DNA of 6,997 nucleotides. Source: Acidobacteriota bacterium. GTDB lineage: Bacteria; Acidobacteriota; HRBIN11. Position numbers and translations under genes: made by a program. Positions 1 to 5,178 of the stretch are shown piece after piece; the first letter of the stretch is position 1; the number at the start of each line of letters is the position of its first letter. The notes below the pieces were generated by a model. The model saw nothing but the letters and a program-made list of their open reading frames with translations. It had not been told where the DNA came from and did not search any database. The DNA is taken from positions 1 through 6,997 of the forward strand of contig JAUQPV010000135.1 in NCBI GenBank assembly GCA_030550225.1, in the 5' to 3' direction.

Positions 1-218
1 GCGCCGTGTGAAACTACGAACCTCAAGCCGTCAGGCTGACGGAACAGCTCATCACCGAATTCAAGCAGGCCCTCGAGGAGGTCACCCTCGTGCCGGCCGC
101 CGGCGGCCGTTTCGAGGTCTACATCGAGGGGGAAATGGTCTTCTCCAAGAAGGAGGTGGGCCGATTCCCCAAATACGAGGAAATTCGGTCAGCTGTCCAA
201 CAGCGGCTGAAGTCATGA
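1..218 (+). CDS. SelW-like (Rdx family) protein, probable selenoprotein, 5'-partial
   Basis: Small thioredoxin-like redox protein of the SelW/Rdx family, cytosolic, acting through a CxxC or CxxU motif; its physiological substrate is unknown. The frame reads (C)-A-V-UGA-N-Y-E-P-Q-A from the window edge, then runs open for 68 codons to TGA at 216-218. UGA at 9-11 falls exactly where SelW carries selenocysteine (mammalian C-G-A-U-G-Y-K-P). The visible bases 1-2 (gc) fit a TGC Cys codon for the first motif residue. The C-terminal half has the family pattern GxFEV, then an acidic/Gly turn, VFSKK, GRFP and EI (codons 105-188). About 10-13 N-terminal residues lie outside the window, so the whole protein would be about 80-85 residues, normal for the family. 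It converges with pgsA across a 66-base gap. Alternatives are a TGC-to-TGA sequence error or a nonsense mutation; the conserved downstream frame and the hairpin at 28-42 argue against decay. Confidence 0.8.
28..42 (+). promoter_or_regulatory. Candidate bacterial SECIS hairpin
   Basis: The mRNA from 28 to 42 reads CCGUC-AGGCU-GACGG, a perfect 5-bp stem with a 5-base loop. The A-U pair at 33/37 could also close, giving 6 bp and a GGC loop. The loop begins 21-22 bases after the UGA at 9-11. Bacterial SECIS elements lie just downstream of the UGA inside the coding region, as a short stem whose loop has a G in its first two positions; E. coli fdhF has a similar AGGUCU loop. Spacing, size and loop G all fit. 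SelB binding is inferred, not shown, and short GC-rich hairpins also arise by chance. Confidence 0.55.
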
Positions 219-261
219 AGGGGCTTGGGTCTTGCGGGGCCTGCGCGAACGCCGTCCCCTC

Positions 262-289
262 CATTCCCAATTCGCAATCCGCAATTACC
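262..289. repeat. Short degenerate heptad tract between the Rdx gene and pgsA
   Basis: Four consecutive 7-base units begin at 262, 269, 276 and 283. The last three are variants of AATTCGC (AATTCGC, AATCCGC, AATTACC). The tract runs into the pgsA stop codon, whose TAA complement is at 285-287. The rest of the 66-base convergent gap (219-284) shows no strong hairpin with a T-run, so no clear terminator is visible. With so few units, chance is possible. Confidence 0.35.
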
Positions 290-881
290 GTCGGCCCCCC
301 CGCCCTTGGATGAAGACCTTTACGTAGTCAGCCATCGACAAGAGGGTGACGCCCAGCATGACCCACAGGGAAACGGCGGCGACTTGCGTCCAGAAGCCCT
401 GGTACCGGTGGGCCAAGATGACCAGGGAGATCGTGACGACTTGAAGGACAAACTTCAGTTTCCCGAGCCATCGGGCCGACAGGACCATCCGGTCCCCGGA
501 GGCGATGCCGCGCAGACCCGTGACGAAGAGCTCCCGGCTCACGACGATCGTCACCATCCAGGCCGGAACGAGCCGAAGTTCGACGAAGGCGATAAAGACC
601 GAACAGACCAACAGCTTGTCGGCCAGGGGGTCCAGGAGGGCACCGACGCGGGTCTGCTGGGCCCGTTGACGGGCCAGGTATCCGTCCAGCAGGTCGGTCA
701 GGGAGGCCACCCAGAAGATACCCAGGGCCCAAAATTCCAGGCCCCGTAAGGCCGTCAGGAGGATCACGACCAAGATCGGGGTCAGCAGGATCCGGAAGAG
801 GCTCAGGGCGTTCGGGGTATTCCACCAAGAGGCGACGCTTGCGGGGGAAGCCGAATTCGAGTATCCTACCGACGGTTTCAT
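285..881 (-). CDS. pgsA: CDP-diacylglycerol--glycerol-3-phosphate 3-phosphatidyltransferase
   Basis: Integral membrane enzyme that joins CDP-diacylglycerol and sn-glycerol-3-phosphate to give phosphatidylglycerophosphate and CMP, the committed step to phosphatidylglycerol and cardiolipin. The 198-residue protein carries the complete CDP-alcohol phosphotransferase signature DG-x2-AR-x8-G-x3-D-x3-D, with D66, G67, A70, R71, G80, D84 and D88. Before it are the usual NxPN...RI segment (residues 21-31) and helix 1. After it come an SRE-containing segment (residues 115-117) and further hydrophobic helices to about residue 187, as in PgsA. Length is typical. The ATG at 881 is chosen because the frame upstream, although open to 1388, loses all family resemblance and would run over the divergent zinc-ribbon gene. 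The ribosome site before it is weak (GGGA). The other CDP-alcohol transferases (PssA, cardiolipin synthase type) are less likely given the SRELFVTGLR segment. Confidence 0.95.
   Translation of the reverse strand: MKPSVGYSNSASPASVASWWNTPNALSLFRILLTPILVVILLTALRGLEFWALGIFWVASLTDLLDGYLARQRAQQTRVGALLDPLADKLLVCSVFIAFVELRLVPAWMVTIVVSRELFVTGLRGIASGDRMVLSARWLGKLKFVLQVVTISLVILAHRYQGFWTQVAAVSLWVMLGVTLLSMADYVKVFIQGRGGRR
839..867 (+). promoter_or_regulatory. Possible promoter of the zinc-ribbon gene inside pgsA
   Basis: TTGCGG at 839-844 and TATCCT at 862-867, spaced by 17 bases, match sigma70 boxes at three and four of six positions. RNA would start near 874, about 20 bases before the GTG at 894. It lies inside the 5' end of pgsA on the opposite strand. 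This is the best candidate I see, but weak. Confidence 0.22.
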
Positions 882-893
882 GAGGGTCCCGCC

Positions 894-1301
894 GTGCTCG
901 AGTGCCCGTCTTGTCATCGAGCCGTCGTGAGTATGAATTTTACGAAATGTCTGTACTGCGGTGCAACTTTTCCAGAGGAACTCCTCCGCCAGCTTCGCCC
1001 CCCGGACCTGAAGGCCATCGAGCACATGCTCCTCCTTCGACAATGGGCCGAGCGGGACGCCGTCGCCCGGTCGTATACATGGGCCCGTTGGATTTACGGC
1101 ACGGGGGCCTTGATCTGGCTCGGCCTCACCCTGGGCATCGTCTACTACGTGCTTCGGCGCGGCGTCGCTGGACTCTACCTGGCCATCGCCTTGGCCACGA
1201 CCACGCTGGCCTTCGCCGTGTTCTTCGTCTATAAAGCCCTTCGACCCCAGCCGATGTCGGGTCATCGAGCGTCCGCCTTCCGGTGGCGAGATCGGTATTA
1301 G
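894..1301 (+). CDS. Small zinc-ribbon protein with two transmembrane helices
   Basis: A 135-residue protein of unknown function. The N-terminus has a zinc-ribbon-like pair of knuckles, C4-P-S-C7 and C19-L-Y-C22-G, expected to bind one zinc ion. A charged linker follows (about 28-62), then two strongly hydrophobic segments at about 66-87 and 91-113 separated by a short RRG turn, and a basic C-terminal tail (Arg- and His-containing, 114-135). By the positive-inside rule the basic tail and RR turn do not settle topology. The GTG at 894 is chosen because it keeps the first CxxC and has a Shine-Dalgarno-like GAGGG at 882-886, seven bases upstream; a later ATG at codon 14 would cut the ribbon in half. 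The start codon is only 12 bases from that of pgsA. A + strand membrane protein gene follows 66 bases downstream and may be cotranscribed. Similar zinc-ribbon plus membrane helix proteins are common and mostly uncharacterised. Confidence 0.8.
   Translation: MLECPSCHRAVVSMNFTKCLYCGATFPEELLRQLRPPDLKAIEHMLLLRQWAERDAVARSYTWARWIYGTGALIWLGLTLGIVYYVLRRGVAGLYLAIALATTTLAFAVFFVYKALRPQPMSGHRASAFRWRDRY
937..966 (-). promoter_or_regulatory. Possible pgsA promoter inside the divergent gene
   Basis: On the - strand TTGCAC (complement of 961-966) is followed after 18 bases by TAAAAT (complement of 937-942). The -10 box matches the sigma70 consensus at five of six positions, the -35 at only three. It would start RNA near 930 and give a leader of about 50 bases. 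It lies wholly within the zinc-ribbon gene. Weak evidence. Confidence 0.25.
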
Positions 1302-1327
1302 GTCCCGAGGGTTGGGTGTCGGGTCTT
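1300..1327. repeat. Short GGGT-type heptad tract between the two + strand genes
   Basis: In the 66-base gap, 7-base units can be read from 1300, 1307, 1314 and 1321. The clearest two are GGGTGTC and GGGTCTT, preceded by GAGGGTT. The tract overlaps the TAG of the zinc-ribbon gene. The remainder of the gap contains only the ribosome site of the next gene. Low unit number, so weak on its own. Confidence 0.25.
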
Positions 1328-1367
1328 CGCTTCTTGACCCTACGGCGTCTCGACGGGAGGGGCCTTC

Positions 1368-2336
1368 ATGCTCGCCATCCCCCGGCAAGCTCGGCTCATC
1401 CAGACTTTGTTCCTGGTCACCGTCGCCTGGCAGGCTTTCGTATACGGATGGGCCTTCCAGGCTTCGAGTCCGCCGACCCCCGAGAAGTCAGACCGGCTCC
1501 TGGATCTCTCAATGGCCTGGACGGAGCGGGCCCGCCCGCCTTTGGGTGCCTTCCTCGAGCGGGTCATCGAGACCCAAGACCGGACGCCCGCCCTGGCCGC
1601 CCTCGGATTTCACGCCCTCTGGACCTGGATGGCCCTCGTCCTTGCCAGGACCCACGCCTCTGAGTGGGTCAGCGGTCTGTGGGGCTACATGCTGGCCGTT
1701 TGGAATCCCCTGGCCCTCTACGGGGTCATCGTCCGTCGATGGGACGTCCTGTTGGGTCAGTGCCTGCTGGCTTTAGGTTTTTACGCGTGGCTCCGCCGGC
1801 GGTGGATGACCGGCGTCTACCTCGGCTGGACGGCCCTGGCCGTGGACTTGCATGGCCTCTTCTGGTGGCCGGCCCTGGCGGGGCGCCTCCTGCGCCTACG
1901 CGGACGCTACCGCTTCGCCTTGGCCGTCCTCCCGGGCATCCTCCTCATGGCTTGGATGATGGCCTATGCGGGTTGGTGGGGCTGGGTCCAAGGATGGAGG
2001 ACCTGGTGGTGGGGTCCCAAACCGGAGCCGGCGTTGGGTTCGAATGCGTGGACCTTTCTGACCTTGGCACCGGCGACGGACGCCTGGGTCGGATGGGTCA
2101 GTCTGCTGGGATGGCTCCTCGGGACCCTGAGCCTCTTGGGAGCCTATGTGACGGGGGCGCTTCGCTTTCGGACCCTCATGACATGGTGTGGCGTCCTGGG
2201 GTGGCTCCTCTTCTGGCGAAGCCGCTTCATCGAGATGGGTCTCGCCCTGTACTGGGTCGGGCTGTACGTGGCCCACGGGGCCCGGTTCTACCGGGAGCCG
2301 CTCCGTACATCGGCCGAGGCCGACGACCCCGAATGA
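1368..2336 (+). CDS. Tryptophan-rich polytopic membrane protein, possibly GT-C-like
   Basis: A 322-residue integral membrane protein I do not recognise with certainty. Hydrophobic segments lie near residues 9-30, 76-93, 101-122, 126-143, 147-172, 182-204, 239-263, 270-284 and 287-304, so eight or nine helices. It contains 30 tryptophans (over 9%), including W203-W204, W206, W210 and W213-W215 in one loop. Some features recall GT-C polyprenyl-phosphate-sugar glycosyltransferases: a long loop after helix 1 with acidic residues (D42, D46) and a PPLGAF segment, then WNPLAL (112-117), a lone D126, RRRWMTG with an LGWTALAV helix, and an SNAWTFLTL stretch (225-233) in a late loop. No family signature is complete, so this is only a hypothesis. 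The ATG at 1368 is supported by a strong GGAGG at 1356-1360, seven bases upstream. It follows the zinc-ribbon gene and converges with the GH57 gene. Confidence 0.85.
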   Translation: MLAIPRQARLIQTLFLVTVAWQAFVYGWAFQASSPPTPEKSDRLLDLSMAWTERARPPLGAFLERVIETQDRTPALAALGFHALWTWMALVLARTHASEWVSGLWGYMLAVWNPLALYGVIVRRWDVLLGQCLLALGFYAWLRRRWMTGVYLGWTALAVDLHGLFWWPALAGRLLRLRGRYRFALAVLPGILLMAWMMAYAGWWGWVQGWRTWWWGPKPEPALGSNAWTFLTLAPATDAWVGWVSLLGWLLGTLSLLGAYVTGALRFRTLMTWCGVLGWLLFWRSRFIEMGLALYWVGLYVAHGARFYREPLRTSAEADDPE

Positions 2337-2345
2337 CTTCATCCC

Positions 2346-2417
2346 GGTAGTGATCAGGGGTAGCTGGCCCCTCCCAACGCCGGGAGTCATCCCGGCGTCA
2401 GTCCCCCAAGCACTACC
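2346..2417. repeat. Bipartite palindromic element in the convergent gap
   Basis: An outer inverted repeat GGTAGTG (2346-2352) / CACTACC (2411-2417) encloses two hairpins. The first pairs AGGGG (2356-2360) with CCCCT (2368-2372), and the second is the perfect 9-bp stem at 2377-2398. Folded, it would form a three-way junction on either strand. A 9-base direct repeat TCATCCCGG also occurs at 2339-2347 and 2387-2395. It almost fills the gap between the stops at 2336 and 2427. It may be a bidirectional terminator region, a small repeat element, or both. Confidence 0.5.
2377..2398. terminator. Hairpin between convergent genes, candidate bidirectional terminator
   Basis: ACGCCGGGA (2377-2385) and TCCCGGCGT (2390-2398) pair perfectly over 9 bp around a GTCA loop. 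It lies about 40 bases after the stop of the + strand membrane protein gene and about 28 bases after the stop of the - strand GH57 gene, so it could end both transcripts. Neither side has a T-run, so a canonical intrinsic terminator is not supported; the role is inferred from position. Confidence 0.45.
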
Positions 2418-2426
2418 ATCCCACCT

Positions 2427-4859
2427 TTACGTTGTCACCCGGACTCGCAGGGCCTCCCCCAGCCGGTCGAACCCCTCCAGCCACCGGCGGGCCTGGGGGT
2501 CGCCTCGGTCGGCCCGCTCCCGGACCACCGGTCGAATCCGACGGGCCAGGTCGAAGTAAATGTTCTGGGCCCGCCAGAGGTCCAGGTCCAGGGAAAGCCG
2601 GCGGAACAGGTCCAAGGCCCGTTGGGCTTCCTCGATGACCGAAAGGTCCTCGGGTCGGGCCGCCATCTGCTCCATGGTCCGCTCGAGCCGTCGGGAAGCC
2701 AGGTAGCTGAGGGTCGTACGGTCGAGGTCCACTTCCCACCGCTGGACTTCTTCGACGAGCGCCTCGAGGTCCTCCAGGGAACGGTGGGGGGCCTCCAGGA
2801 CGGACCGAATTTCCCGATTCAAGACAAAGGCCACGGTCACGGCCAACACCCGGGGGAGGGGCATCCGGAGGCTGTGCAGGAACTGCATGAGGGCATAGCG
2901 GCCGTCGTAAATCTGCCGGAAGGTCTGCTCGACCTCTTCGAGGGTCGTCTGGAGGATTCGGCCGACGACTCGCCGCTGGTCGTCCCGGAAGAGGTGCCAC
3001 AGGGTGTAGTTGTTCGACCCAAAGTGCTGGCCCATCTGACGGAGGACCCCGGGCAGGTCGCCTCGGTCAAAGGCTGTCTGGACGTCCCGGCGCATGGCCT
3101 CGAAAGCCATTTCGTCCATGGAAACCCGGACGCCCCCGTTTAGGTTGGGGTCGCCCCAGTGAAGGACGGCAAAGCTGATGAGGCCCTCCTCCCAGGTCAC
3201 TTGAGACGTCAGCCGGACTTGTCCGACGGCCAGGGTCGCCCGTCCGGCCGTCCGTCGGTCGTAGACCTTCCGCTCGGCCTTGTAGCAGTAAAGGGTCGAG
3301 GACGCTTCGGGCACCTCTTCGAACAGGGAGACGATGGCGTAGTGGGCGCCGACCCGTAAGAGGTCCAGGCGGGCGGGTCGGACGAGGGTCTCGTAGACGT
3401 GCGCCCCATGGCGAAAGGCGGGGACGTTGCTCGGGGCCCGTTCGAGGCGCTCCAGAAAGCCCGACTCAAGGGCTACACCCAGGGCCTCCTCGGCAAGCTG
3501 GATGGCCCGGGCGGCATACATGAGGCCCTGGACCGCTTCGAGGCCCGAGATCTCGTCAAAGAACCAGGCGTCACTGGCAAACATCAGCATGGCATGGCGC
3601 TGAAGTTCGAGGAGCTTCAAGACCCGGACTTTTTCGTCCCGTCGGAATTCACGGGCGGCGTGGTGGGCCAGGAAAGCCTCGACGTTGGCGACCGACCGGT
3701 CGAGGACGACGTCGATGTAGTCGTCGCGGGCCTGCCAGGGGTCCCGGACGTAGGACCGCATCGCCTGTTCGTAGAGGGGGGCGAGGGTATCGCGAAGCCA
3801 GTCCATCGCTTCCCGAAGGGGTGCCCGCCAAGCCTGGGTCCAGCCGGGATGGGCACCGGTGTGACACCCGCAGTCGGACCGCCATCGCTCGACGCCGTGG
3901 GCACAGCTCCAGGACGTGTTTTCGACGATCTCGACCTCATGCGTCGGGGGAAAGCGCTCCAGGAACTCCCCGTAGACGGTGAGTCGGGCCGATGCATTCT
4001 TCTCGATGGAGTGGAGGGCATAGGCCAGGGCCATGTCCCCGAAGCGGTGGTGGTGGCCATAGGTCTCGCCGTCGGTGGCGATGTGTACGAGGCGGGGCCG
4101 GTCGTCCGGCGGAGGAAAGGCGCCGAGGAGACGCCGGGCCAAGCCTTCGCCACTGCGTAGGAGGTCCCCAAAGGCGATGTCCCGGGCGATGGGGCCGTCG
4201 TAAAAGAACAGGGCGATCGTCCGGCCCGACGGGAGGCGGCATAGGTAAGGGACCGTGGGGTCGATGCGGCCGCCGCTGACGTCGTGCCAGAGGCGCTCGC
4301 CGATACGGCGGACCCGGCGGGCCTGATGCGGGGCCAGGATGGTGAACCGGATCCCGAATTCGGCCAAGGCCTCCAGGGTCGGGACGTCGACGGCCGTCTC
4401 GGGGAGCCACATCCCTTCGGGAGCCCGGCCGAACCGGTACTCGAAGTCCCGAATCCCCCAGAGGACCTGGGTCCGTCGGTCCCGGGGGTGGGCCAGGGGC
4501 ATGATCATGTGGTTGTAGACCTGGGCCAGGGCAGGACCGTGGCCGGAAAACCGTTCCCGACCCAGCCGGTCGGATTCCACGATGGCCCGATAGACGTCCG
4601 GTCGCCGGGCCTCCATCCAGTACAGGAGGGTTGGGCCGAAGTCGAAGCTGATCCGGGCATAGTTGTTGACGATGGCGACGATATAGCCCTCGGGGTCGAG
4701 GATCCGGGCGGCCGTATTGGGGGCGTAGCATTCGGCCGTGACCCGTTCGTTCCAGTCGTGGTATGGGTAGGCCGAGTCTTGGAGTTCCACCCACTCGAGC
4801 CAGGGGTTCTCCCGGGGCGGCTGGTAGAAATGACCGTGAATGCAGACATACCGATCCAT
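2427..4859 (-). CDS. Glycoside hydrolase family 57 protein with DUF3536 region
   Basis: Predicted retaining alpha-glucan-active enzyme (amylase, glucanotransferase or debranching type; substrate not assignable). It is 810 residues, typical of the GH57/DUF3536 group. Visible in order: the N-terminal family motif HGHFYQPP (H8, H10); YNHMIMPL (115-122); GMWLPET (149-155), where E154 aligns with the GH57 nucleophile of WLTERVW-type motifs; and ATDGETYGHH (261-270), where D263 aligns with the acid/base Asp. A Cys-containing SDCGCHTG (328-335) precedes a Trp-rich helical part. The C-terminal region beyond about residue 480 is DUF3536-like and helical. The ATG at 4859 is preferred to the one at 4880: the latter overlaps the -10 box of the best promoter, while an AGGG site lies seven bases before 4859. 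There is no signal peptide, so it is probably cytoplasmic. The neighbouring glgB on the same strand supports a role in glycogen or maltodextrin turnover. It has its own promoter. Confidence 0.93.
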   Translation of the reverse strand: MDRYVCIHGHFYQPPRENPWLEWVELQDSAYPYHDWNERVTAECYAPNTAARILDPEGYIVAIVNNYARISFDFGPTLLYWMEARRPDVYRAIVESDRLGRERFSGHGPALAQVYNHMIMPLAHPRDRRTQVLWGIRDFEYRFGRAPEGMWLPETAVDVPTLEALAEFGIRFTILAPHQARRVRRIGERLWHDVSGGRIDPTVPYLCRLPSGRTIALFFYDGPIARDIAFGDLLRSGEGLARRLLGAFPPPDDRPRLVHIATDGETYGHHHRFGDMALAYALHSIEKNASARLTVYGEFLERFPPTHEVEIVENTSWSCAHGVERWRSDCGCHTGAHPGWTQAWRAPLREAMDWLRDTLAPLYEQAMRSYVRDPWQARDDYIDVVLDRSVANVEAFLAHHAAREFRRDEKVRVLKLLELQRHAMLMFASDAWFFDEISGLEAVQGLMYAARAIQLAEEALGVALESGFLERLERAPSNVPAFRHGAHVYETLVRPARLDLLRVGAHYAIVSLFEEVPEASSTLYCYKAERKVYDRRTAGRATLAVGQVRLTSQVTWEEGLISFAVLHWGDPNLNGGVRVSMDEMAFEAMRRDVQTAFDRGDLPGVLRQMGQHFGSNNYTLWHLFRDDQRRVVGRILQTTLEEVEQTFRQIYDGRYALMQFLHSLRMPLPRVLAVTVAFVLNREIRSVLEAPHRSLEDLEALVEEVQRWEVDLDRTTLSYLASRRLERTMEQMAARPEDLSVIEEAQRALDLFRRLSLDLDLWRAQNIYFDLARRIRPVVRERADRGDPQARRWLEGFDRLGEALRVRVTT

Positions 4860-4878
4860 GAGGCGACCCTGCGGCGGC

Positions 4879-4908
4879 ATGATACCCGGCGGCGTCGCCG
4901 GGCGTCAA
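4879..4908 (-). promoter_or_regulatory. Sigma70-type promoter of the GH57 gene
   Basis: On the - strand TTGACG (complement of 4903-4908) and TATCAT (complement of 4879-4884) each match the sigma70 consensus at five of six positions and are spaced 18 bases apart. RNA would start near 4872, leaving a leader of about 13 bases that holds the AGGG ribosome site and rules out translation from the ATG at 4880. Box quality and position together make this the best promoter in the window. Confidence 0.6.
4885..4902. promoter_or_regulatory. Perfect palindrome filling the GH57 promoter spacer, candidate operator
   Basis: CCCGGCG (4885-4891), four bases GCGT, then CGCCGGG (4896-4902) form a perfect 7-bp inverted repeat of exactly 18 bases, coinciding base for base with the spacer between the -10 and -35 boxes. 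A dimeric regulator binding here would touch both boxes; dyads between promoter elements are known for MerR-type activators (usually with 19-20 bp spacers) and for several repressors. No regulator gene is visible in the window. A chance GC-rich palindrome is the alternative. Confidence 0.45.
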
Positions 4909-4996
4909 CGGTCGGAAGCCTTCCGTTTCGGGACGGCGTGACATTCGGAATGAAGAGGCGCGGGGCTTCTATCGCTTCATCCATTTTTGATTTGAT

Positions 4997-5056
4997 GTTT
5001 GTAGTGCGGCGCCGCGTCGCCGCATGAGAAGCGCAATAAATTGCGCTACTACAAAC
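4997..5056. repeat. REP/MITE-like bipartite palindrome
   Basis: A 9-bp perfect outer inverted repeat, GTTTGTAGT (4997-5005) and ACTACAAAC (5048-5056), encloses two hairpins. The first is GCGGCG/CGCCGC (5006-5011 with 5018-5023, extendable by a T-A pair to 7 bp). The second is AGCGCAAT/ATTGCGCT (5030-5037 with 5040-5047). The 60-base unit is much more structured than its surroundings, and its AT-rich ends differ from the GC-rich background. This is the build of dispersed REP/MITE elements, moved in trans or spread by a transposase encoded elsewhere. Copies elsewhere in the genome cannot be checked from this window. Confidence 0.6.
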
Positions 5057-5080
5057 TTTGAGATGGACAAAGCACTATCG

Positions 5081-5160
5081 GCTCATGGGTCTTGGCGCAT
5101 AGGTCATGGCCATGAGCGATCAGCTATGAGCCATCAGCCCATATGGGCTATCAGCCCTGA
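5081..5160. repeat. Degenerate heptanucleotide tandem tract
   Basis: Eleven 7-base units can be read in register from 5081, with one 3-base interruption at 5144-5146. Most start with GC or GG and have T at position 5 or nearby; typical units are GCTATGA (5123-5129), GCCATCA (5130-5136) and GCTATCA (5147-5153). ATCAGC recurs at 5119, 5133 and 5150. The tract also contains the palindromes TCATGGCCATGA (5104-5115) and AGCCCATATGGGCT (5136-5149). It lies directly downstream of glgB. Function unknown; slippage-born intergenic repeat is the simplest reading. Confidence 0.55.
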
Positions 5161-5178
5161 TCCGCTTTTGTCACGTCG

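Larger units (their letters stand above)
4860..5178. other. Repeat-rich 319-base intergenic region between GH57 gene and glgB
   Basis: No protein or RNA gene is supported here. Reading from the glgB side it holds the heptad tract (5081-5160), the bipartite palindrome (4997-5056), an unremarkable stretch of about 90 bases with AT-rich patches near 4984-5000, and the GH57 promoter (4879-4908). The glgB transcript would meet a GGGCT/AGCCC hairpin (5145-5157) soon after its stop, without a T-run. The size, repeats and promoter suggest that glgB and the GH57 gene are separate transcription units. Confidence 0.7.

Noticed and set aside
225..749. 174-codon + strand frame opposite pgsA
   Set aside because: Antisense shadow: very rich in Gln, Asp, Gly and Pro, without hydrophobic core or motif.
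1321..1340. GGGTC/GACCC inverted repeat as a terminator after the zinc-ribbon gene
   Set aside because: Only 5 bp with a 10-base loop and no T-run; it leads straight into the next gene's ribosome site.
882..1388. Long upstream extension of the pgsA reading frame to a Met at 1388
   Set aside because: The added 169 residues show no family similarity, are rich in Gly, Arg, Asp and Pro as expected of an antisense frame, and cover the zinc-ribbon gene on the other strand.
1664..2350. 228-codon + strand frame overlapping the tryptophan-rich gene in another phase
   Set aside because: Gly/Arg/Pro-rich shadow; the other phase has a strong ribosome site and coherent membrane helices.
4860..4880. Seven-residue N-terminal extension of the GH57 protein from the ATG at 4880
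   Set aside because: That ATG overlaps the -10 box at 4879-4884 and lacks a ribosome site; family proteins begin just before the HGHFYQPP motif.
4284..5027. 247-codon open frame on the + strand opposite the GH57 gene, and a similar 253-codon frame at 3399-4160
   Set aside because: Composition is that of the antisense of a GC-rich gene, no motif or ribosome site is present, and the opposite strand carries clear conserved GH57 motifs.
4997..5056. Palindrome as a CRISPR repeat or tRNA-like gene
   Set aside because: Single copy with no spacers, and no cloverleaf or T-loop sequence fits.
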